Of a stretch of 64,000 bases of DNA, positions 20,972 through 31,220 are shown piece after piece. A model generated the notes under the pieces. That model was not told where the DNA came from. It ran no database searches and worked only from the letters and a program-made list of their open reading frames with translations. Origin of the DNA: Schizochytrium sp. TIO01 (lineage: Eukaryota; Sar; Bigyra; Thraustochytrida; Thraustochytriidae); the NCBI GenBank assembly GCA_004764695.1, contig SMSO01000034.1, positions 3,418,501-3,482,500 of the forward strand, written 5' to 3'. The position numbers and the translations under genes were made by a program. Position 1 is the stretch's first letter, and every line of letters begins with the position of its first letter.

Positions 20972-22830
20972 AGTTATCAACAACGATACAATTGTCTCGA
21001 AGCGTTTGGTTGTAGCGACATTTTCAGCTTCAGAGCGTGTCTGTTTCAAATTGCGATTTCGCCAGATGTAGCTCTTCTTTCTCAGGATTTTTCGTTTGAG
21101 CGAGTGTCAGCAGATTCAAATAGCGTATTGCTAGAAGCATATTTTGCATGTGGAGGTCCGGAACGATGTCTGAGAGAGCACCTTTTCTGAATGACTTAAT
21201 CTAGAGGAGGAATAACCTCGCTCACAATCCTACAATAAATGAAATTGTACAACTGCTACCTGAGAGGGTGAAACAATGCAAATGTGTGCAAGAGGAAACC
21301 GTGTAGGCGTTGTAGTGTTATACTATGAAAATGACGCTTCGTTGTAAATCCTTTCGCCAGTTCTGTTGAGACTCCTGTTCGAGACTTTTCCTTCGAAATT
21401 GTAATGAGGTATATCAGAGGAAGACAAGACTTTGAAAAGTAAAATACATTTCCTCATGCGCACAAGTCCTCCAGAGCCAGCACTAATTACCACCATGTTT
21501 TAACGTTTTTCTGGCTCAGGATTCGACCACTGTGCAGGCTTGCAGAGATCTAGGAGTCGAATATTGTGCTCGTCAAGAGGTTCAATGGGAAGATCATCTT
21601 CAGCAAAGCCAATTTCATCTCCAACAGGACGTCCTCAGAGCTGCCCAACTTGCTCGAGCAAAGGTTGAAGCACACAATCAAATAGGTGCCACATTACTCG
21701 AAATTTCGCCTGCTAGATTTACACAAGTCCATAGAACCCCTATAAGGGCATCCTATCTTGAAACTCTTGATCGCTACCTAATGTAAGAATTGCATATACC
21801 AAATTATATCATGCTCTTTAGTTCTTTCAAGATCGCCAGCCACTAAACTTTGATACCGAGTCCAGGCCCTGCCAGCAGTCCTTTGCCAATCAACACGCGC
21901 GTTTTGTCTCAAGCGGCTTCACTACGGTTATTGTCGCCCTCCCTGATGGTTTATCTGTGAGAAGTAAAAACCAGCCCTACCAGCAGAACTTTAATATCTC
22001 GCAATCTAAAATAACAAAACTTATATTATTTTCATAAAAATCGGCGAGTCATCTCCGCAGAGATCGAGCTCATAAATTATCCCCCGAAATTTCCCCGCTC
22101 CCCTCAAAAATACCCCTAGTGGCCCACCGTCCTTCTTTCCACCAATCTTCGGCGCGTCAGTCTCCTTCTCGCGTCTAAGGACTCCTCACTGTAGTCCCTC
22201 ACCCATATTGGTCCTTTTGACTAAGTTAGTCCCACTTTAGTGCTGGGGTCCTTCAAGCTTCTCCAGGCACCCCGCGGTCTGTCAGCATGGGGTACTCTGG
22301 TTACCAACCACATCTGCACAACTCATTTTATGCGATCATAATTCCCTAGATTCCCTAGATTCCCTATGTTACCCAAATTTTTTTCTAAGAACAGAACGCC
22401 AACAGTTTTGAACACACTGCTTGTCCAGAACAGCAAAGCAGAACAGTAGAACAGAGCGAGGCAGCAACCTCCAGAACCTTTGGAACCTAAACTAGGGTTG
22501 AAACCCTAGTTTTGATCCTAGTGTTTACGGCATCAAAGTTCTAACACAAAATCAAGGTAACACAGGGAACTCCGGCGCACCACTCCTTTGGCAAGCAGGG
22601 GTAACGCGGGGAATATTCTTTCCTGGAGGAGGCGAGAAGGGATCGGTGGCGGAGGGGGTAGGGCATCGTGGTGCGCGGCGGGCTTTTACAAGTAATGAGG
22701 CAATAGGGGGGCATAATAGGAAAGTGGGGAGAGGCGTGGAAGGCGACGAGAGGAGAGAGGAGCAGAGCACAGACAGACTCGGACGGAGCGCAACAGCGGC
22801 AGGAGCTAGTTGCTTTCTTTCTTAGGCACC

Positions 22831-24199
22831 ATGGTACGTGCGCGAAGGCGCAGGAGAGGACGCGGAGGACCCACGTCAGGATTTGGATACGCACGCTGCG
22901 AAGCCTTGCTCCAGGCGGCACCGGTGTTGCATTTGAAGATGTGGCATGATGGCCTTTGCTCGACATGAACGAAAGGCTGTGGATAGCGAACGCGAGACAA
23001 GCACCTTGGATATCAAGGACTTGGGGCGATGTAGCTATGCGATTATGGACGAGACCGGCGTAATCGTAGCCACAGTGATTGCTAGCCTGTTTGGTCGGGC
23101 ATCTTCAATGTGTGGTGGTGCCACAACCTTGGAAGCACGACGGGGCTGAGGTTTATCTCTTCTCACTCGATGGCTATTAATTTCGAGCAAGACGCTGCCT
23201 GCACGGCTGGTGCTATGATCCCTGAGAACTCTGCCTGCAAATGAAAAGTGATGATTCACCGTCATGGTCACTTGCTTCAGAGCTTTCATATCGTCGTACT
23301 ATTGGGCTATAGGTGGTAACGAGTGACGGAATGGTGGTTGCCATCGTGCGATGAACCAATGTATAGGATGAAACTTACAAACTTAGTCAGATTGCCTGTG
23401 GATGGTGGCGATAACTTGTCTGCTCTCTAGCCTTCACATGACTGCTAGGGAGTAAATCTGGCTATGGATAGTATAGTTCTTCGTACCTTGCGCGGTTCTC
23501 GTTGATTGAGACAGCATGCAAAGCTCATAGTGTAGTTGATGAGCTAGAATGCTTGAGAGATTGCAAATTATTGACGGTCCTTATGCGGTTGCAAAAAAGA
23601 TATGGAGAGCAAGTGTTTGACTAACATTAGTTGTGTTGATTGTGTTATTTTGTTGCTATGTTTGACAGGCCGAGACTCAGGAGAAGAAGGGCTTGAACAA
23701 CCCTATGCGCGAGCTCCGCGTTGAGAAGCTCGTGCTCAACATCTCTGTTGGTGAGAGCGGTGATCGCTTGACCCGTGCCAGCAAGGTGCTCGAGCAGCTC
23801 TCTGAGCAGAAGGTGTGCCAGTCTAAGGCCAAGTACACCCTCCGTGGCTTCGGTATCCGCCGTAACGAGAAGATCTCTTGCCACGTGACCGTCCGCGGCG
23901 ACAAGGCCATGGAGATCTTGGAGCGTGGCCTCAAGGTCAAGGAGTACGAGCTCGAGAAGGGCAACTTCTCCGACTCCGGCAACTTCGGTTTCGGTATTAC
24001 TGAGCACATTGATCTCGGTCTCAAGTACGACCCCAACACCGGTATCTACGGTATGGACTTCTACGTTGTTATGGGCCGCAAGGGCTGGCGCGTGTCCAAG
24101 CGCAAGAAGTGCCGTTCCCGGATCGGTGCTTCCCACAAGGTGACAAAGGGCGAGACCCAGGCTTGGTTCCAGAAGAAGTTCGAGGGTATTCTCGTTTAA
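22831..24199 (+). CDS. RPL11: 60S ribosomal protein L11 (uL5), two exons
   Basis: Exon 1 is only the start codon (22831-22833); exon 2 is 23669-24199. The spliced protein is 177 residues, the usual eukaryotic length. uL5 sits in the central protuberance of the large subunit and binds 5S rRNA together with uL18. Conserved segments: [101 protein letters not shown] and [16 protein letters not shown]. Without the intron model no ATG precedes the conserved N-terminus [17 protein letters not shown] pyrimidine run (TGCTTTCTTTCTTAGG) lies just upstream of the ATG. Codon use is strongly biased to C/G third positions, as expected for a highly expressed gene. Confidence 0.95.
22834..23668 (+). other. 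RPL11 intron (835 nt) directly after the start codon
   Basis: Donor GTACGT follows the ATG immediately, and the acceptor TTTGACAG precedes GCC-GAG-ACT, giving M-A-E-T-Q-E-K. This is by far the longest intron seen in the window. Short frames within it have no domain signal. A GTGATGA sequence resembling a C box occurs near 23243, but no properly placed D box with stem was found. Confidence 0.85.
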
Positions 24200-25951
24200 A
24201 CTTTATAACATCACATCAACCTGACTTGTCGCCGTCTGCGTGCCTTCGGTCTCGTTTTTTTTTCGTTGTTCTTCGTTGATCTTATAGGTCTATTGAAGTC
24301 CCATCCTTTCCCTCTTTATATCTTTTTCCCCTTTTCTCGAGGCTTGTTTGTCTCTTCACCCGCACGTCAGAGCACGGCGACCGTCCATCTCCCTTCACTT
24401 CGCAAGAGAAACTTGTATGACCTTGTTCCAATCGGAGATAAACCTTATCGGGCAACGCAAGAAAACTCTTGCTGTATTGATTGTTAGTCATGAAGTACAG
24501 TTTGGGGCCTTGATTTAATTCTCATCTTTTCATAAAGCCAATTATTTGTTTTGCCCAAGATATTTTGTTTGACTTTATTATTCTACGAATTGGTTGTGGA
24601 TGTTCATGATTTGAATTCCGAGTTATTTCTTTTAGATCTGGCTTAAAGGATTCCCTGCGTAGCCAAAACTTACCCAATGTAACTTTGAGGATCTTTTGTA
24701 TTTCATTGGATAAGTGTTGAGTATCAAAACAACACTGAAGGCCGTCCTTGGTGAATTCAGGTTGCCTCAGATACCTCTCTTGTTTTGACAAAGATAACAG
24801 ACAAAAATTTAGAAAACACAGGAGCTTCAAATCCACATGGAGCAGACATGATTTGCATATTGAGGCAGATACCATTACAATCTGCTTCAGGCTTTGTCTT
24901 CTGTTTTTGCGAAGATCTTAATTAAAAAAAACTTATAATTTATCTAGTGTCACATCCATTATGGCTACTCCTATCAAACTAAATAAAGCATACTGTTATG
25001 ATATATTTAATCTGTGCATTGAAACGTGTTTGGTAAACCCGAGTTGAGAGGATAGTGGCTTTTGTTCTTGGCAAGAATTGGCAAGAATTCTGTTCAATAC
25101 GTATTAGGTTTGAGACTCAATGAAATGTTTCCCCTTTATTCTCCAAAGTCCTGTCTTAGAGTTGTTTCAGATTGAGTTCAGTACTTTTGAAAGTTTGACA
25201 AATTGTACAAAGCGTGCACATGATCTTTAGAAGAGATGTTGTTCAAGTTGAAGTTGCCAATTTAGCTTTTCTGAAGAAATTGTAAACCTACACTATTGAG
25301 ACAACAAGAGAACCTGCGATAATTCTTCCTGATAAAGTCGCTCAAGAAGTAGAACAATCACGCAAATGAGAAAATAGATAGTGGGCTAGACAAGTACGGG
25401 GAGCGAAGCATCTTTTTAAAATACGATTAAACTTTCTTGCTCGACTTATCTCTGCTCTTAAATGGACCGGGTCACATCAAATAGATGCACATGTGTATAA
25501 TGTTTAGAAATTGTTGCTGGGTCTTCCTTGAGGAATGTGGTGTCGAATATGGCTGGCTGATTTAGTCTTGCTCTCAAATCATTTGTAGCATATTCACACT
25601 TCACGCCTCTAATTGTAGCAACAAAGGGAGGGAATATTTTTCGCGCCATAAAAAAATCCTGTATTGAGATTGAGTAATCAACCAAAGGCACATGTATTAT
25701 GACTTTGGATTGTAATAATAAGAACTACATGTTATAAGACATAGATCAAGCTCTGAACTATCTAGTGTGCAAGCTTATCTCGTGTGCACGCTTGTAGAGC
25801 AGTGCAGGCAATTCATGCATGAACATTTTATTTCCCTTCTACAGCTCCAGTCCAGCATGGTTTCGCATTTGTTAGACTTAGCCATATGCAGAAACAAAAT
25901 GTGTCTGGAGCAAGGCTACCGTCTCAACGTCTCGTTTAAATGTACTCATCT
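24200..25951. other. Intergenic, no supported gene
   Basis: AT-rich 3' flank of RPL11 and left edge of the orphan-gene island. A minus-strand open frame at 25458-25691 reads protein-like but has no ATG near its start and no recognised domain. Confidence 0.45.
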
Positions 25952-26206
25952 TCATGCCTGCTTCCAGACCTTCAAAGCATCGACCCATTTTTGTGCAATT
26001 GATAATTGTTCAGTGCTCACCTGCGAATCGCCGTCAGTCACGATTGAAGACATAGCAATCAAAAGTAAGAGTACTGGAGACAAATCATCATAAGTTAACG
26101 CCGGCGTTGCAGTAGTGCTGGTCGCATCCGTGGTAGCTTCCACCGTTGTCGTGGGTTCGTAAGTTGTAGTTGTAGCTTCACTTGTTTGAGCAGCAGTCGT
26201 GGACAT
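25952..26206 (-). CDS. Small Thr-rich protein with one hydrophobic segment (uncertain)
   Basis: 84 residues from an ATG at 26206. Residues 1-38 are Thr/Ala/Ser-rich (TTAAQTSEATTTT, TTATP), a typical O-glycosylated or low-complexity linker. A hydrophobic stretch LSPVLLLLIAMSSIVT follows, then a short polar tail. It has no similarity to a family I know. The Thr-rich style is shared with the neighbouring exon at 26323-26618 and the two membrane proteins at 31221-33314. A consensus splice donor (CAG-GTGAGC) lies within the tail coding, so the true gene may continue into another exon that I could not identify. Confidence 0.35.
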   Translation of the reverse strand: MSTTAAQTSEATTTTYEPTTTVEATTDATSTTATPALTYDDLSPVLLLLIAMSSIVTDGDSQVSTEQLSIAQKWVDALKVWKQA

Positions 26207-26322
26207 TGAAGTAGGATCTCTTTGTCAACCATACACTCCCAAACTAAAAAAAATACTCACTTTTCGGTAAAAAAAGATTAAAATTGGTTTGTTTAAATCA
26301 TAGTAAGAAGCGAGGTGCGTAC

Positions 26323-27059
26323 TTACTCGTCCTCCTCCTCTGAATCAGCATAGTCATCGCTCTCATCACCATTTTCTGGGGGCGGAGCAAGTGATTCCAC
26401 AGGAGTAGTAGTAGTAGTAGCCGCAGTCGCGCTAGAAAGGGAAGGAGTCCCACCTTTCTTATTGCGAATCTTCGAGCGACGCAAAACAACAACCTCATTA
26501 CTGCCAAGGTGCTCCTGGATATAGGCAAACGTCTCGTCGCCACTCAGTCCTTCTGCAGGGCCATCAGGACCAAAAAGCTCGCCGATGACAGGCTTCAGGC
26601 GAGTCTTGTTCATCGGCACTGCGCGAGTGGAACGAAGCAGTTCAGAAGCTTGAGGCCAGCGCGACTTGTAGCCGCCAGCGTGGGCAGCGTGAACTTACCC
26701 TGAGGGAAAAAGGCCTTTCGAACAATGTGAATAATAATGATAAGCATTCCGGCGCAGCAGCAGGAAAGAGAGGTCAAAAGCAATTCAGGCAAGCGCTCCA
26801 TGTGCTTTTCAGGGACCGCATACCCCAGTGGATAGATTGTGGTCACACTAGGCATTTCTTCGCGCATCAAAAAGGCAAAAATGAACAGAACTGCCGCAGT
26901 AGCAAAGAAAACGGTGATAGCGCGCCGAATGTAGTGCTCGTTCTGATCAACTAAACTAACAGCAAGTGCAATGGTCAGAGCAGCACAAATGTTTCCAATT
27001 AAATAACGCCCCGCTCGTTTCTCTCTCTGAGCTAAGTATTCTTCAGGTGTTAGAGTCAT
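26323..27059 (-). CDS. Three-TM membrane protein with acidic Thr-rich tail, two exons, family unknown
   Basis: Exon 1 is 27059-26699 and exon 2 is 26618-26323; the join CAGG|GTAAGT ... GCGCAG|TG is in phase and yields 218 residues. Predicted helices by hydrophobicity lie at about residues 18-37 (LIGNICAALTIALAVSL), 47-65 (ITVFFATAAVLFIFAFLM) and 94-113 (LTSLSCCCAGMLIIIIHIV). The second exon encodes a basic loop (RRSKIRNKKGG), a Thr run and a strongly acidic C-terminus (ESDDYADSEEEDE). I do not recognise a family. It lies 43 bases downstream of the P-loop ATPase gene and on the same strand, so the two may be functionally linked, which is inference. Confidence 0.6.
26619..26698 (-). other. Intron (80 nt)
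   Basis: GTAAGT donor and CGCAG acceptor; phase 1 join (G|TG, Val). Reading through instead would replace the acidic tail by a short unrelated C-terminus. Confidence 0.65.
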
Positions 27060-27102
27060 TGTATTTCCTTTGTTTGCATTTAGTCTTTAAAGGGGAGAAA
27101 AT

Positions 27103-28155
27103 TTAAACCCAAAATGGAAAGGTTTGAAGCTCGGTCCATCGGTCTGCGCTTCCCTGTGCTCGACGGTTCAACTTTTCGAGCTTTTCGGGCGTATAAGGAC
27201 CTCGCAGCAGAAATGATTTAATGACTTCGACATTCGAAGATTTTGCACACGCATGAGTAAGTGCATTCCACACTGATGCTTCAACAGATGTCTCGTTCAC
27301 ACCGTACAGTTGCATAAGGTTGGTGCAATCCTTCTCGGACAGAAAAAACGAGGATAAATCTCCATCGTCAAAGGGTCTTATCTTTTTTATACCGTCTGTG
27401 AGAGTGCAGGCTTTTGAGTAATGCGGAAGCGAGCTCACTACAAAAATGACCAATCCATCGATGTTCACCAACTCGCGCAGCAAAGACTGTATCGGTGTCT
27501 CTTTTGAACCAATCTTGGACTGAGGAAGGACCTCAGAAGGGGGCAGGCACTCCACATGATCTAAAACCACAACAAAGGGAGACTCCTGACGTGCTTTTGA
27601 ATCTACAAGCTTCTCAAAAACCTTTTCGGCAGGGTAGTCACTGAAAGAGCTAATGAAACAATGTTTCACCCCAAGGGACTTTACAAAGGACTTGTCAAAC
27701 GAGGCGAAATCCACATAATGAGCACCGGGTAAAGCCCGCTGAAGAGCGGTCGTCTTTCCACACCCTTTGACTCCAGACAAAATGTAAGCACGGCTCGAAG
27801 CCAAGTGTTTGCGATACGCGTGTCGCTTCAACTGCTGCTCTAAAGGATGAACGAAAAAATCACCCTTATCGGACTGCAAGGGAGGGAGGTTGCTCTTCTG
27901 ACAATTTCTGTAAAGACACGCCAAAGAGAGTCCACTACCTAAAACAAATGCCGGTTTTAAAACACCAAAACTCTTCATCATTATTACCTTTTCTTTCTCT
28001 GGTCTCAAATAGCAAAAACATATTATTTGAAGGGTCTTTTTTACTCACCGCTCTTGGTAGCGATAAGTATAAAGAACAGATGTCATAGCTCCGGTGACCA
28101 GCAAACACAACACAAGGTAAATGTTTCTGAATTGATTTATCTTAGGTGGCGGCAT
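27103..28155 (-). CDS. Membrane-anchored P-loop (AAA+-like) ATPase
   Basis: The single-exon core runs from an ATG at 27980 to 27103 (about 292 residues). A better model adds exon 1, 28155-28049, joined through a 45-nt GTGAGT...AG intron in perfect phase, giving 335 residues. Exon 1 supplies a TM segment (YLVLCLLVTGAMTSVLY); a second hydrophobic segment (PAFVLGSGLSLACLY) follows. The ATPase domain shows Walker A GVKGCGKTT, Walker B FVVVLDHVE, a possible sensor segment LVIFVVSSLPHY, and a C-terminal helical part. This resembles membrane-bound AAA ATPases of the mitochondrial or viral kind, but I cannot name the family. It is divergently placed to the papain-like gene, sharing a 114-base upstream region. 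Confidence 0.65.
28004..28048 (-). other. Candidate 45-nt intron
   Basis: GTGAGT donor after GAG-CG and a TTTGAG acceptor; the join recreates an Arg codon and keeps the frame. It is unusually short compared with the 80-, 291- and 835-nt introns elsewhere in the window, so the unspliced short start remains possible. Confidence 0.45.
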
Positions 28156-28269
28156 CCTCTTTCTTGGTTTGTTTTGTTTTGTTTTTCACTTTGAAAAAGG
28201 GAGCACAAATTTATTTTGTCTTACAGAAGTTAGAGTTACTCTAAACCATACTTATTGGATCTCATTATC
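28156..28269. promoter_or_regulatory. Shared bidirectional promoter region
   Basis: 114 bases lie between the divergent starts of the ATPase and papain-like genes. It includes a GTTTTGTTTTGTTTTT run and AT-rich sequence. No specific factor site is assigned. Confidence 0.4.
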
Positions 28270-31178
28270 ATGGTTTCTACTACAGAAAAGTCTCAAGTAT
28301 TTCAAAATGCTTTAAAAACAGCGACAACAAACATGGGTAAAGACAAGGCTGGAAGAGGATGCAACAAAAGTCTCGCAGCAGGTCGCCTGGGAGTGAAAGT
28401 TGACTGTCCTGACATGGCTCGTTTCGCACCAAGCGACGGGTCCAGCAGGTACACTCCTTTGCATGTAGATCGTCGCTTCGAATTTGCTGATGCAGAGAGT
28501 TTCGACTGGGGTACAGTGAACATGAGCAACGAAAAAACCATCAACCACCCTGCAGTTGATGAGGAGCACCCCTTTCTCACCCAAGAAATGTTCATGGAGG
28601 ACCGCGATTCCTGGCTCACCGAAAACGTCGTGAAGAATGGAAAGCTACCTAAGGGCATGCGATACGCAGTTGACTGGCGCTACATTGGTGGCATCCCGCC
28701 AACTGCAAACGGACAGTTCAAGGAACGCTCTATTCGACGCTGGGTGCGGCCTGTTCAGACCAGCCAGTGCGGCAGTATCTGCACGCTCACAGGCATGCGC
28801 CAAGAAATGAGTTTGCATCGCTGTGCGCAGCTCGGTGAGATGAGTCGCCACCGCAAGATTGCTAACGTACCCTACCTCTACACCAATCACTATAAGCACC
28901 AGTTCTACTACGCCAATTCTTACCACACCCAGCTAGCAAAGGACAATTTTGTGCGCGTAGGAAACGAGATTGTCAACGAAGATGACCCGCTAGAGACCTG
29001 GGTTGAAGTTAAGACAGACGAAGAAACAGGCGAGCTTATCAATTATGACTACGCTCTCGACACCGAAGGCCAGAAGGCAGAGCGCAAGCTTGTGCAGTCA
29101 GTGGACAACGTTCTCAGCAAGGAAGAATTTAAGTGGCCATCGAAGCGCGACGACCCCAAGGCGCAAGCTTCCCAGGTCTACACCAGTAATAAGGTCGATC
29201 CTTACTTTACTAAATTCGTAGACGAAGACTACAAGGTCCCTGATGGCCTGCAAATTGGCTCGGAAAAGGTTGACATCGAGGACTGGGTCCACCTTGCTCC
29301 TTACAACCCAGTGGGCAACTGTTCTGACCCTTCCTGGAACCGCTACCGCAAGAGCCTGAAGAACTGGGGCGCAGCGACGGAAAGAATAAGTGGGGAGGCG
29401 GCAAGAATAAGAAGGGTGTCACACCTATTGAACTTCTGGCTTACAAGGGTGATGGCAAGTGGGAGCGCCACTTCCAGTCTAATAAGAAGGTTCGGAAGCG
29501 AGCACCTTTCAAGTCAGCTAAAGAGTTCGGAGGCGCAGTCGGTGCTACAAGTATGACTCGCAACTACAATTGGTCGTGGAGCACAAATGGTCGCACGCGC
29601 GAAAACCAGTACTCTATCCATTCTCCACTCTACGTCTGTAAGAACCAGGGAACCTTTTTGACAGGAGAAATGGCAGAAGCTTCACCAGCTATCTTCCTTG
29701 CCTGGGTACTCGATAACTACGGACCCGTGGTGCATTCGTTTGCTAATAGCACTTCTGGTGATAACTTTGCTGAGCACTGGCGTCTTTCTGGAGGCACCAT
29801 CAAGGAACTTGGCAAGATCCTGTACCCAGAGCTTATGCTCACTGGTTATAATGATGCAGTCGATCGCGCAGTCCGCGCCTCTCTCGACGGCTACACTACA
29901 GCAAACTACCTGAAGGGCGACGACATGCGCGCCGGCACTAACAGCGGGCACACCTGTGTTTGTGTTGGTTATTACTTCTTGCCAGACGCCAAATCTTATG
30001 TCACCGATGAGGAGTCAGGAGAAACCGTGCTGCGCGATGATCCTCAAATGGTATTTATTTACATGAATTCACACTTTAACGCAGGAACTTTCCAGGGCAT
30101 GCGTGGCTTTATCGTGCGCACAATGAGCCTCACGCACGGTGTGCTGGGCATCAACGAACTTCGCACAGGAATTCATCTCTGGAACCCAGAGGGGCGCCCC
30201 ATCAAGTACTTCTATGACGGCACTGCTTATGTCCCTGACTCGCTGCCACAGCATGCTGGTGGCTCTAACGAAGTCCGTGGTCTCTCGCCCTATGATTGGC
30301 GCCAGACAATCGACTACGATCAGTCTGGTCGCACGCGAGAGTTCGTCAAGGAAATGCGCCCTGAAGCTAGCTCAGAAGACACTAAGATGGACCGCGAAAT
30401 CTTCGAACCGCCCAAGTTCACTGCACGAGTTTCGTCAGAGTATGACGGGTTCTTCGTATCGCCAAACACACAGTGTGAAGGAAGCAAAGCCACCAAGACT
30501 TACCGCAGCACTGCAAATCTCGATAAAAAGATCAAAAACTGCAAGGGTAAGTGCAAGTTTGTAGAAGTTGACGAAACAGCCAACACAGTTAAGTTCTACC
30601 AATCCTGCGCACTTGCAAATGACGACACAGGCACCACCGTTTATGTAAACAACGACGTCAAAGACGCTCGCTCTCAGAACGGACTGCAGCGCACTATTGT
30701 TGACCAATATTATAACAACTTTCGCAGCATCTGCCGCTTCCAGCGAGGACCCTTCCCGGAGCACATCGAAGGATACCACACCGCAAATGGCCAGGGAGTC
30801 GAAGAAGTTATCAAGGAGGTCAGTGCTAGCACTGCAGAGAATTGCGCAACGAAGTGCAACGAGGACGAAAAGTGCACTCACTTCACCTGGGATGCAAGCT
30901 CGCGCATGTGCGAATTCGGAACCGGACTCTATGCAGCCACGCGCCGATCCTCTGTAAACCGCCCCACTTACGTAAAGTTCTCAGAGGATACCCCTATGAC
31001 CAGTCCTCCTGTAGTGACAGGACCTCCCGAGGAGGAAGTCGAGGAAGAACCGGAAAGCGAAGACGAAGAGGTGAACGAACCTTGGATCGACGAGCTCAAG
31101 GAAGAGGTTGAACAAGGCGTCTGCGACCAAGAAGATATCGACGAGGAGGACGAGGAAGAGGAGGAGCCAGAAACCTGA
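28270..31178 (+). CDS. Large papain-like cysteine peptidase with C-terminal PAN/apple-like module; reading frame broken once
   Basis: The ATG is at 28270. The first frame runs past 29368 to a stop at 29556; homologous-looking coding continues in another frame from 29367 to 31178, total about 969 residues if one base is missing from a G run. Papain-type landmarks: VDWR near residue 134, CGSIC near 167-171 (active-site Cys region, with one residue more than the usual CGSCW), NSGHTCVCVGY near 558-568 (catalytic His) and MNSHFNAGTFQGMRGFIVR near 599-617, matching the catalytic Asn and the GY-RI strand. From about 822 a six-Cys-like PAN/apple segment (CATKCNEDEKCTHFTWD...MCEF) appears, then a Glu/Asp-rich tail. 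No signal peptide is seen. The break lies between the Cys and His segments. Confidence 0.7.
29364..29370 (+). other. Apparent single-base deletion (frame change -1) in G run
   Basis: The frame reads KNWG up to the GGGG at 29366-29369. The continuous hydrophilic coding segment KNKWGGGKNKKG begins only in the -1 frame. Adding one G would unify the two. No canonical X-XXY-YYZ slippery heptamer is present here. Confidence 0.7.
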
Positions 31179-31220
31179 AGAACTACTATTTTTTGTTAAT
31201 ACTTCTTGAACACCCAGACT

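Larger units (their letters stand above)
17316..22830. other. 5.5-kb gene-poor, repeat-rich intergenic region
   Basis: It lies between two divergent promoters (mitochondrial carrier and RPL11). It contains many simple repeats (TTTG, ATC, TTC, ACTC, AAATTC, GA), CTAG tandem motifs near 18375-18388, and two inverted repeats near 20.8-20.97 kb. An open frame of about 100 codons ends at 21786 (see findings). No other coding evidence. The carrier mRNA leader may run through the (TTTG)n tract. Confidence 0.5.

Noticed and set aside
23235-23300. Possible C/D-box snoRNA in the RPL11 intron (GTGATGA near 23243)
   Set aside because: No CTGA D box with terminal stem at a suitable distance was found.
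25458-25691. 77-codon minus-strand frame left of the island
   Set aside because: Protein-like text but no ATG near the start, no domain and no splice context.
29364-29370. Programmed -1 ribosomal frameshift in the papain-like gene
   Set aside because: No canonical slippery heptamer and the break lies in a plain G run, so an indel is the simpler explanation.
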